A stretch of DNA of 6,658 nucleotides, from positions 1 to 6,658 of the forward strand of contig PWMM01000072.1 in NCBI GenBank assembly GCA_003558195.1. The letters are read 5' to 3'. The stretch is from Syntrophomonadaceae bacterium (GTDB lineage: Bacteria; Bacillota; Dethiobacteria; DTU022). Below the pieces are notes generated by a model, which made no database searches, had not been told where the DNA came from, and saw nothing but the letters and a program-made list of their open reading frames with translations. Below, one piece after another: positions 1 through 6,575 of this stretch. A program made the translations under genes and the position numbers. How positions within the stretch are numbered: the stretch's first letter is position 1; each line of letters opens with the position of its first letter.

Positions 1-17
1 CGCCATTGCCTCACCCG

Positions 18-68
18 GTAAAAGGCCCCTTTTTTCCGAAACGGGGACAAAAAGAACCTGGTTTTTTT
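18..68. repeat. Possible REP-like intergenic repeat / hairpin tract
   Basis: The stretch alternates short G/C blocks with A and T runs. CCCC TTT at 26-32 can pair with AAA-c-GGGG at 39-46 around a 6-base loop. It is followed by a quasi-palindrome in which AAAAAGAACC (49-58) mirrors GGTTTTTTT (60-68) around one T. This style, with G/C blocks of the GGGGAC kind set between homopolymer runs, recalls REP-type repeats moved by RAYT transposases. Only one copy lies in the window, so repetition cannot be shown. It could also be a weak bidirectional terminator. Confidence 0.25.
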
Positions 69-183
69 GATATTTCTGGGATTGCGGATCATTGCTCCCG
101 CTCGCGGCCGACGTTTGCGGAGGACGCTGTACTCCCGATCGATCTTCTCGGTGTAGTCGCAGTCGTGCGGCCATCAAGCCGGT

Positions 184-474
184 ATGGGCATGGAGGTCTG
201 GCCGGTCGAGCACGTCAACAAGTTCCGCGAGGCGGTCGGCGCGGTAGTGCCGTACTTTTTCGACGCTGACTACGAACGATTCGATCTGGAGTCGATGCTT
301 GAGAAGGCGATCGGGCAGGAGGAGTGGCACGACGATCCGCTGGAGGCGATGCAGGTGCTCGCCAAGCTCGACCACCTGAACGACCTGCACCACGCCTGCA
401 AGGCGATGGTGACGCCGCCCGACGACGAAGACACGGCTGACGGTTCCGGCGAGCCGGATTGGGATCACGACTGA
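184..474 (+). CDS. Small acidic protein of unknown function (96 residues)
   Basis: I do not recognise this protein. It opens MGMEVWPVEHVN and has a predicted helical middle rich in Leu, Glu, Asp and His (for example LDHLNDLHHACKAM near residues 62-75). It ends in a strongly acidic, probably disordered tail (PPDDEDTADGSGEPDWDHD). There is no signal peptide, membrane segment or catalytic motif that I can see. An in-frame stop at 154-156 limits the start to ATG 184 or ATG 190. Neither has a good Shine-Dalgarno sequence, so the exact start is open. The codon pattern, with many G or C third positions, and the sensible composition argue for a real gene. It lies on the same strand as the defence operon, but about 310 bases and a separate promoter come between them, so a functional link is not indicated. 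Confidence 0.55.
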   Translation: MGMEVWPVEHVNKFREAVGAVVPYFFDADYERFDLESMLEKAIGQEEWHDDPLEAMQVLAKLDHLNDLHHACKAMVTPPDDEDTADGSGEPDWDHD

Positions 475-785
475 CAGGGGAACTGGGACTCAGCGCATCA
501 TCTCCGTTCAGTTCAATGCCCTGAAAGGTACAGCATCCGCGATGACCACCGCCCGCACATCCCCAATTAATGAGCATCGCCCTCCCCCTCAGTTTGCGCG
601 GCCGGCTTCCTGTCCCAACACCCACGAAACCAGCCGCACCTTCAACTCGTTCTGGCTTCTGATCCACAAGTACGACTGGTTCGCTACCGGCAACCAGTAG
701 CTATAGCAGACCAGCTCCTCCACTGCCGTTGTTGCTCTGCTTAACACGAGCCCCAGCGCGTTACCGACAATTCTCGATTCTTTTC
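475..785. other. Intergenic stretch with no convincing gene
   Basis: No RNA gene, clear terminator or long repeat is visible here. The only forward reading frame worth noting is 542-700, 52 codons starting MTTARTSPINEH and ending KYDWFATGNQ. It has no ribosome-binding site and no recognisable domain, and may be a gene remnant. The reverse-strand frames here have low-complexity composition. The right end, from about 760, becomes more A/T-rich and leads into the operon promoter. Confidence 0.5.
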
Positions 786-814
786 TTGACACAACGCTTT
801 GCATCTGCTATATT
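786..814 (+). promoter_or_regulatory. Sigma-70-type promoter of the three-gene operon
   Basis: The -35 box TTGACA (786-791) matches the consensus exactly. A 17-base spacer separates it from the -10 box TATATT (809-814), which is preceded by TGC (806-808), an extended -10 element. Transcription should start near 820-822, giving a leader of about 45 bases before the first gene. So close a match suggests strong transcription unless it is repressed. This is relevant because an inverted repeat follows immediately and the first gene product carries a helix-turn-helix domain. Confidence 0.8.
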
Positions 815-827
815 CACGTTGGTTTTA

Positions 828-845
828 CGACGCGATGATGCGTCG
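828..845. promoter_or_regulatory. Inverted repeat, candidate operator for the XRE domain
   Basis: CGACGC (828-833) and GCGTCG (840-845) are perfect inverted arms around the 6-base spacer GATGAT. The repeat lies a few bases downstream of the predicted transcription start and just before the first gene. A dimeric XRE-type regulator bound there would block transcription. The helicase encoded next has such a domain, so autorepression is a reasonable inference. The same sequence could instead act as a small hairpin in the leader RNA. Confidence 0.45.
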
Positions 846-850
846 AAATG

Positions 851-855
851 GGAGG
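851..855 (+). promoter_or_regulatory. Ribosome-binding site that fixes the helicase start at 866
   Basis: GGAGG lies 10 bases before ATG 866. It is inside, not before, the longer reading frame that opens at ATG 848, and nothing resembling a Shine-Dalgarno sequence precedes 848. The second gene has the same GGAGG motif at the same 10-base distance, which supports 866 as the true start. Confidence 0.7.
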
Positions 856-865
856 CCGCTCGAGC

Positions 866-3800
866 ATGGATTTGACAGTCAACCAGATACCAGCCGATTT
901 CCCGCGTCACGTTAAACGTGTTCGGGCACGCCTCGGCTTGACTCAACAAGCCCTGGCCGATCAGCTTGGAGTGGCATTCTCGACCGTCAACCGATGGGAG
1001 AATGGGCAGGTCCGACCGTCGCCTCTCTCGTGGAGCCAGCTTCAGGACCTGGTTCGTGATCACTCGCGCTCCGGCAAACCCCCTCGAGAGAAAGCACAGA
1101 CTGAGGAAGGCCCTCCGCCCCTCGACTTTACCAGCACCTCTGAGATCGTGAGTGTCCTGGCTGAAGCCGAGCGGCTTTCGTTCGGCCACCTGGCCAACCC
1201 CACCTTCGCTACGGAAACATCTCAGATCGATCCACTCCCCCACCAGCGGATTGCCGTTTATGACCATATGCTCCCACAGGATCGGCTCCGGTTTCTTGAG
1301 GCCGATGACGCCGGCGCCGGCAAGACCATCATGACCGGCCTGTACATCCGCGAACAGTTGTCCCGGCGCGTCATACGACGCGTGCTGGTCGTTTGCCCTG
1401 CTGGGCTCGTCGGCAACTGGCAGCACGAACTCGATACGCTGTTCAACCTGTCATTCCGCCCGGTCAGCGGCACCGATGCTCGCACGGGCAATCCCTTTGT
1501 CGGCGATGGGAGTGACCAACTGATTGTCAGCGTGGACACGCTGGCCGGCAAAACGATGTTCTCGCGCCTGCAGGAACCCGATGTGGTGCCGTACGACCTC
1601 GTCGTATTCGACGAGGCGCACAAGCTCTCGGCCCGACAGGACCCCGACCTCCGCATCCACAAGACCCGTCGCTACCGGTTAGCCGAAGCAATCGCCGGGG
1701 TGCGCGGCCTAACCTCCCGGTGGAGCTTGAACTGGCACGCTCACCACCTCCTGCTCCTCACGGCAACGCCGCACATGGGTAAGGACTACCCCTATTACGC
1801 GCTCTGGCGCTTGCTCGAACCGGACGTGCTCTCCACCCACCAGGCCTTCCGCGAATATCCGCAAGAACTTCGGGCCGAGCACTTCATTCGACGCACAAAA
1901 GAGGAGATGGTCAAATTCGACAACACTCCCCTCTATCCGCAACGGGTATCCGACACCCTCGGATACGAACTGACGCAGGGCGAGGTCAGCGAGCAACGCC
2001 TTTATGATGAGACCACCGATTACCTCCAGTATGTCTACAACAAGGCGATGGTGCTGAATCGCACCGCCGCCCGGTTCGCAATGGGCGTGTTCCAGCGGCG
2101 GCTGGCGAGCTCGACCTACGCCCTGCTCCGCTCGTTCGAACGGCGGATCGAAAAACTCGACAACTTGATCGCCGACGTGCAGGAAGGCCGGCTCTCAGAA
2201 CAGCAACTGTTGACCCTCCAGAGACGGCTCGACGACGAGACAGACGACCCATTCGAATCGCAGACGGCCGACGAAGAAAGCCCCGAGGGCGATCTTGAGG
2301 CCAATGAGATCTCGGAGGATCGCCTGCTCCAGGTTGTGGCCGCCTCTTCGGTGGCCGACCTCATGGCCGAATTGAGACAAGTTGAGGAACTCCGCGACCT
2401 GGCTAAAGAGGTTTACGAAACCCCGGGAACCGAGTCGAAGTTCAACCGGCTCCGAGATGTGCTGAATGACGAGAACTTTACGGGCGAGAAGTTCATCATC
2501 TTCACAGAACACCGTGACACGATGACTTACCTCGTCCGCCGCCTGGAAGGAATGGGCTACACGGGCCAGGTGGCACAGATACATGGCGGGATGCCCTACA
2601 CCGAGCGCGAAGAGCAGATTGAGCGGTTCCGAAAACCCCATACCGAGGACGGCGCCCGTTTCCTGGTCGCCACCGACGCCGCTGGCGAAGGGATCAACCT
2701 CCAGTTCTGCTGGATTATGGTCAATTATGATATCCCCTGGAATCCCGCCCGGCTCGAACAGCGAATGGGCCGCATCCACCGGTACGGCCAAAAACACGAC
2801 CCCGTCGTCATCCTCAACCTGGTCGCCACAAGCACCCGCGAGGGGCGAGTCCTACTCACGCTCCTTGAGAAGCTCGAGGCAATCCGCAAGGAGCTGAAAT
2901 CGGATAAGGTCTATGATGTAGTCGGCCGGGTCTTCCAGGACGTTTCAATCAAGGACTATATCGAGCGGACGGTCACCGAAGACGACGATTCGATTGCCGC
3001 AGAAATCGAGGGGGCCCTCACAACCGAGCAGGTCCGCGCTCTGGAGGAACGCGAACGCGCCCTCTACGGCACCGGCGGCGACGTCGCGACGCAGCTCCCC
3101 CGGCTACGCAAAGAGATGGAACACGAGACCTATTTACGGCTGCTCCCCGGATACGTCCGCCATTTCATCGAACGGGCCGCGCCCCTGGTGGATATAGCCA
3201 TCGACGGCGACACGAGCGGGTATTTCTCGCTGCGGCCGGGCAAGCGCGGCGCGATGGACCCGTTGCTCGCCGCCCTCGAATCGTATCCGACAGACCAGAG
3301 ACAGCGCCTGTCTGTGGAGCGCCCGGACGATGGCCGCAAGGCCGTATGGCTCCACCCCGGCGAGCCGGTCTTCGAGAGCTTACGCCGACTTGTTCATGAC
3401 CGGCTGGGCGCCAAGGCCCTGCACGGCGCGATCTTCGTCGATCCATCCGCCGACAAACCGTATCTCTTCCACCTGGCGCAGCTTTCGGTGGCCCGACGGG
3501 CGGACCCCGAATTGCGGGAGTTGGCACACGAGGATATCCTTGACTGCCGACTGATTGGAATACGACAGTCCGAGGGTGCCGAGATCACCAATTGCCCGGT
3601 CGAACATCTGCTCCTGCTCCACGGCGGCCACGGCCTCTCGCCCGGGGCGCAAAGACTCGCCGCACAGGCGGAAGAACGGAAGGAACAGGCCCGGGCCTAC
3701 CTGATGGAGCGCGTGGCACGGGAGATGGCTGTGAAGCGGCGAAATGAGCTCCTCACCACATTGGCCGAACGGAGGGAACTTGTGCGGCGGGGCTTCGACT

Positions 3801-4438
3801 TCCATGAGGCAGAACTCGCCAACGCCCGATCGAACCTGGCCCAGAAAGTTCGCAACGGAAACCAGAGCGCCCAGGGCGAGTTGGGAAAGGTCAAGCGGCA
3901 GCAGAAACAGATCGCCGCTCAACGCGCCCACGCACTCGCCGTGCTGGAGCGAGAACCGGAACTCATCGACCCCGGCAAGATCGAGTTTATCGCCCACGCA
4001 CTCGTCGTGCCGACGCCGGACCCCGCCGAAAAAGAACGGCACGACGCCGACGTCGAACAGATCGCGATGGACATCGCACGGGCGTTCGAAGAGGCCGAAG
4101 GGGCGACCGTGAAGGATGTCCACACCCCGCCGCTCGCCCGGGCGGCCGGTTTGCCCGATAATCCGGGGTTCGACCTGTTATCCATTCGCCCCGACGGCGA
4201 ACAGCGCGGGATCGAGGTGAAAGGACGTGCTGCAACCGGCCAGGTCGAGGTGACCGACAACGAGTGGGGCCGGGCGTGCAACATGCGGGACCGCTACTGG
4301 CTCTACGTGGTGTACGACTGTGCGGCCCCGAGCCCCCGGCTCGTCCGCGTTCCAGACCCGTTCGGAACCCTGCTGGCGAAAGCAAAGGGCAGTGTTTTGA
4401 TCAGCCCAAGGCAAATTGCAGAAGCGGCGGAGGCGTGA
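866..4438 (+). CDS. drmD: DrmD-like SNF2 helicase with N-terminal XRE helix-turn-helix and C-terminal DUF3883 domain (1190 residues)
   Basis: This is an ATP-dependent superfamily 2 DNA translocase of the DISARM class 1 DrmD type, and should act on invading DNA in the cytoplasm. Residues about 12-62 form an XRE-type helix-turn-helix (LGLTQQALADQLGV, then FSTVNRWENG). The first RecA domain shows LPHQ (124-127), Walker A DDAGAGKT (147-154), motif Ia CPAGLVGNW (177-185), DEAH (249-252) and LLTATPH (297-303). A charged helical insert spans roughly 370-520. The second RecA domain shows FIIFTEHRDT (543-552), ATDAAGEGINLQ (602-613) and EQRMGRIHRYGQ (631-642). Residues 930-1030 look like coiled coil. 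The C-terminus (about 1070-1190) is DUF3883/NOV-like, with GFD at 1101-1103 and EVK at 1117-1119, the expected places for a PD-(D/E)XK fold. All helicase motifs look intact. ATG 866 is preferred over ATG 848 because of the ribosome-binding site. The stop lies 5 bases before the next gene. Family-level naming is strong; membership of a true DISARM locus is not supported, because the usual partners are absent. Confidence 0.88.
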   Translation: MDLTVNQIPADFPRHVKRVRARLGLTQQALADQLGVAFSTVNRWENGQVRPSPLSWSQLQDLVRDHSRSGKPPREKAQTEEGPPPLDFTSTSEIVSVLAEAERLSFGHLANPTFATETSQIDPLPHQRIAVYDHMLPQDRLRFLEADDAGAGKTIMTGLYIREQLSRRVIRRVLVVCPAGLVGNWQHELDTLFNLSFRPVSGTDARTGNPFVGDGSDQLIVSVDTLAGKTMFSRLQEPDVVPYDLVVFDEAHKLSARQDPDLRIHKTRRYRLAEAIAGVRGLTSRWSLNWHAHHLLLLTATPHMGKDYPYYALWRLLEPDVLSTHQAFREYPQELRAEHFIRRTKEEMVKFDNTPLYPQRVSDTLGYELTQGEVSEQRLYDETTDYLQYVYNKAMVLNRTAARFAMGVFQRRLASSTYALLRSFERRIEKLDNLIADVQEGRLSEQQLLTLQRRLDDETDDPFESQTADEESPEGDLEANEISEDRLLQVVAASSVADLMAELRQVEELRDLAKEVYETPGTESKFNRLRDVLNDENFTGEKFIIFTEHRDTMTYLVRRLEGMGYTGQVAQIHGGMPYTEREEQIERFRKPHTEDGARFLVATDAAGEGINLQFCWIMVNYDIPWNPARLEQRMGRIHRYGQKHDPVVILNLVATSTREGRVLLTLLEKLEAIRKELKSDKVYDVVGRVFQDVSIKDYIERTVTEDDDSIAAEIEGALTTEQVRALEERERALYGTGGDVATQLPRLRKEMEHETYLRLLPGYVRHFIERAAPLVDIAIDGDTSGYFSLRPGKRGAMDPLLAALESYPTDQRQRLSVERPDDGRKAVWLHPGEPVFESLRRLVHDRLGAKALHGAIFVDPSADKPYLFHLAQLSVARRADPELRELAHEDILDCRLIGIRQSEGAEITNCPVEHLLLLHGGHGLSPGAQRLAAQAEERKEQARAYLMERVAREMAVKRRNELLTTLAERRELVRRGFDFHEAELANARSNLAQKVRNGNQSAQGELGKVKRQQKQIAAQRAHALAVLEREPELIDPGKIEFIAHALVVPTPDPAEKERHDADVEQIAMDIARAFEEAEGATVKDVHTPPLARAAGLPDNPGFDLLSIRPDGEQRGIEVKGRAATGQVEVTDNEWGRACNMRDRYWLYVVYDCAAPSPRLVRVPDPFGTLLAKAKGSVLISPRQIAEAAEA
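4429..4433 (+). promoter_or_regulatory. Ribosome-binding site of the second gene
   Basis: GGAGG lies within the last codons of the helicase gene, 10 bases before ATG 4444. An in-frame GTG at 4435 is too close to this site to be used. The in-frame extension further upstream runs through helicase coding sequence and is not credible. Confidence 0.65.
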
Positions 4439-4443
4439 TCGTT

Positions 4444-5559
4444 ATGTCAGAGACAAAGGCAATCAAGGCGGGCTACGGACGATACACGCCGCCCCAGGAT
4501 CCGCTGAAAGAAATATTCGGCACCGTCATGCCTGTGGACCTGATGGAATGCCCCACGGCATCCGACCAACTCCGCTTTCGACTCGAAGTGTTGGCCGCGA
4601 GTGGACCGGACCCATCTGACAAGTATGATGCAGAACGACTGCGTGTTCGAAAAGCGCAGAAAGCAGCTTGGGAGACATACCTGCACACTGCATTCGCTTG
4701 CGGAATGTTTGAGGGGACCAAAGGCGATGATCTTCGGGCTAGGCTCACCAGCATAGACGATGCCAATTTTCGTTCTGCAATGTCTGAATGCGAAGCATGC
4801 TGGCTCCTTGCTGGGCTAATGAAACTACCCGTCGACCCGTATGCGCAGGGGCGAGGCCACAAGAACCTTGAGATGCGTATCATGCTTCCCGAAGGCGATA
4901 TTAACGTTGAGGTTAAAGCACCATTTCGCGAGCTGCCGCATCCGCCTCCTGGCAAACACGTATTCACTTGGGAGGGCGATGACTCTGACAAGGTCGCACA
5001 GTGCTTGGTAGCGGCCAATAAGCAATTCGGTGATGGAACGCCCAATATCCTTGTTGTTGTGCCGATTCTCCGAACTCGCATGTTCTCGAATCGAGACGAC
5101 TTGATTCGTGCCGCTTACGGACAAACCAAGGTCACGTTCCAAGTCAATCCTCGAGCAAGGAGTTTCGGGGCTGCCGAATCGAGGTTCTTCCCGGAAGGAA
5201 AATTCCTGGAGACTATGAAACCGGGCGGCCGGCCGCTCAAACCAGATGGCTTGCCGGCTCACAGGAGGATCAGCGCGATCCTTTGTATTGAGGAAAAGCT
5301 TGTAGAGCGATATCCACACCCCGATCCGCTATTCCTGATCGATGAAGAAATCAGGGACGCTATATGGCCAGCGTGGAAGGAGGCTAGGGACCTGCACTTC
5401 AGCAAAGACAATACGGTGTGGATCGAACACGACGTGCTCGTTCTCCATAACCCACACGCGTATCATACGGTCTCGCAGGAGATGTGGGCGGAGTTTCCGC
5501 AATTCGTTCCCGTTGGGGATCGGATGGAATGGACCGACGGCTACGAGGTGCGAGTGTAA
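4444..5559 (+). CDS. Putative PD-(D/E)XK nuclease-like protein (371 residues)
   Basis: I cannot assign this to a named family, but its middle reads like a PD-(D/E)XK nuclease core. There is a helix with acidic residues (E115, E117 in SECEACWLLAGL), then a strand with E143 (NLEMRIML) and a strand ending in E156-V-K158 (INVEVKAP). A helix (about 182-195) and a hydrophobic strand NILVVVPI (201-208) follow. The C-terminal part has a strand RISAILCI (275-282) and VLVLHNPHAY (331-340); a conserved-looking HNP.A turn of this kind occurs near the end of several nuclease-like proteins. No signal peptide or membrane segment is visible, so it should be cytoplasmic. It starts 5 bases after the helicase stop and its stop codon overlaps the next start, so it is almost certainly made together with both. 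Inferred role: DNA-cleaving effector or partner of the helicase. If the E-V-K is coincidental, it could instead be a structural or DNA-recognition subunit. Some stretches have visibly lower third-position GC than the helicase gene. Confidence 0.6.
   Translation: MSETKAIKAGYGRYTPPQDPLKEIFGTVMPVDLMECPTASDQLRFRLEVLAASGPDPSDKYDAERLRVRKAQKAAWETYLHTAFACGMFEGTKGDDLRARLTSIDDANFRSAMSECEACWLLAGLMKLPVDPYAQGRGHKNLEMRIMLPEGDINVEVKAPFRELPHPPPGKHVFTWEGDDSDKVAQCLVAANKQFGDGTPNILVVVPILRTRMFSNRDDLIRAAYGQTKVTFQVNPRARSFGAAESRFFPEGKFLETMKPGGRPLKPDGLPAHRRISAILCIEEKLVERYPHPDPLFLIDEEIRDAIWPAWKEARDLHFSKDNTVWIEHDVLVLHNPHAYHTVSQEMWAEFPQFVPVGDRMEWTDGYEVRV
5545..5550 (+). promoter_or_regulatory. Ribosome-binding site of the third gene
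   Basis: GAGGTG lies 8 bases before ATG 5559, inside the end of the second gene. Together with the TAATG stop-start overlap it favours ATG 5559 and translational coupling. The reading frame opens further upstream at 5484, but that extension lies wholly within the preceding gene. Confidence 0.6.
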
Positions 5560-6554
5560 TGTGTGATGCTGCGGACAAAGAGAGCATCAGGCACATCCTG
5601 GAGCCATACCTGGAGGAGGTGCTGGATGAACAAGACCAAGTTCTCTTTGCGGAAGCAGTCCAATCTGCTGGAGCTGGGGCTCTCAGGGCAGCCTATTTGA
5701 TGACTTGGTTGAGTTGCGCCGAATCTCTGAAACGTCGGTTCAAGGAGATGGCTCCCCGCGACGGGTCCGCCAAAAAGATCGCTGGTAAGGTAACCCGCAA
5801 GGAAGACGCTCAACAGTCGGTGGACAGCTATCTGCTTGACCGGGCGAAGGAATATGGATTCATTGGCGAAACCGATCACTCTCGCCTTATGCACGTATAT
5901 AATATGCGGTGTATCTACGGCCACCCTTACGAGGAACAACCGTCGAAGGAGGACTTGATTTCTGCCGCGTCAACTGTCCTCGAGGTGGTTCTTGGACGCC
6001 CCCTCAAGTTGCGGCATGGCTATCTCGACGATCAAGTGCGCCTGCTGACCAAGGAGAAGAACTTCCTGGACGATGTCCCCGAGGCTGTTGAGAGGTATGT
6101 CGAGGAGGTCCTGCCAAAAGTCGATGAGGCCCTGCACGTCTGGTTTCTACAGAAGCTGTGGCGTGAAGCAGAGAAACTGGCCCGGGACCCGTCAATGGGC
6201 GTATTCCTCAGACGCGCAGTCTGGTTCTCCATTGGATACCTTAAGGCCAAGAATGACCTTATGGCTGAATGGGATTTTGTGCCGGATCTTACTAATTGCG
6301 CTGTCGTGGCTTCGCAGATCCTCGCGGAACCGACATTGTTCTCTAGAATTGGTGAGCACGCGCAAGATGTTGTTGTCGCCCACTTGGTCGATTTTGCGAG
6401 GACTACCAGCGACTTCCTGTATCTGCTGGAAAACCTTGACCGTGCCGACGCACTTACTTCTAGGCAGAAAGAGCGGTTTACCGCGGCGTTGAATGGAATG
6501 CAGATGGCTCACATCGCCGAGTCCGGTATCCATCCTAAGTGCTCTGGTTCGTAA
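5559..6554 (+). CDS. Helical protein with an HEPN-like R-x4-H motif (331 residues)
   Basis: I do not recognise a named family. The first half looks like an HEPN domain: long helices (ALRAAYLMTWLSCAESLKRR, 41-60, with E55), a second helical segment (84-100), then N115-M-R117-C-I-Y-G-H122 followed by a helix (129-145, EDLISAASTVLEVVLG). R117 and H122 fit the R-x4-6-H signature that forms the RNase site in many HEPN toxins and effectors. The residue after the arginine is Cys, where Asn, Asp or His is more usual, so catalysis is uncertain. The second half (150-331) is also predicted helical and I cannot place it. No membrane segment or signal peptide is seen. The start shares one base with the previous stop, which implies coupled, near-equal synthesis. 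Possible roles are an RNA-cleaving, abortive-infection effector or a non-catalytic scaffold. The last residues (about 321-331, GIHPKCSGS end) could have been altered by the mobile element that begins just beyond the stop. Confidence 0.6.
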   Translation: MCDAADKESIRHILEPYLEEVLDEQDQVLFAEAVQSAGAGALRAAYLMTWLSCAESLKRRFKEMAPRDGSAKKIAGKVTRKEDAQQSVDSYLLDRAKEYGFIGETDHSRLMHVYNMRCIYGHPYEEQPSKEDLISAASTVLEVVLGRPLKLRHGYLDDQVRLLTKEKNFLDDVPEAVERYVEEVLPKVDEALHVWFLQKLWREAEKLARDPSMGVFLRRAVWFSIGYLKAKNDLMAEWDFVPDLTNCAVVASQILAEPTLFSRIGEHAQDVVVAHLVDFARTTSDFLYLLENLDRADALTSRQKERFTAALNGMQMAHIAESGIHPKCSGS

Positions 6555-6575
6555 GTTCGATGACGTATTATCTGG

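Noticed and set aside
2..173. Minus-strand open frame starting MAARLRLHRE and running off the left edge
   Set aside because: Its composition is not protein-like and it translates through the homopolymer tract. Another minus-strand frame nearby (CDYTEKIDREYSVLRKR) looks more protein-like but has no start codon and soon stops, so neither is called.
6..269. 87-codon forward frame from the left edge
   Set aside because: It overlaps the better 184-474 gene in another frame and ends in an Arg/Gly-rich out-of-frame translation typical of shadow frames.
542..700. 52-codon forward frame ending KYDWFATGNQ
   Set aside because: No Shine-Dalgarno sequence, family match or neighbour supports it; it may be a remnant. 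It is mentioned only as content of the intergenic stretch.
761..1426. Minus-strand open frame (221 codons) across the promoter and helicase N-terminus
   Set aside because: It is antisense to the XRE and Walker A regions and runs through the operon promoter. It has no domain signature.
3380..4123. Long minus-strand open frame (247 codons) inside the helicase gene
   Set aside because: It lies opposite well-conserved helicase coding sequence. High GC commonly leaves the antisense strand open. It has no ribosome-binding site or recognisable domain.
4264..4443. Upstream extension of the second gene by 60 codons
   Set aside because: It would overlap the conserved DUF3883 coding region in another frame. 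The GGAGG site and 5-base junction support ATG 4444.
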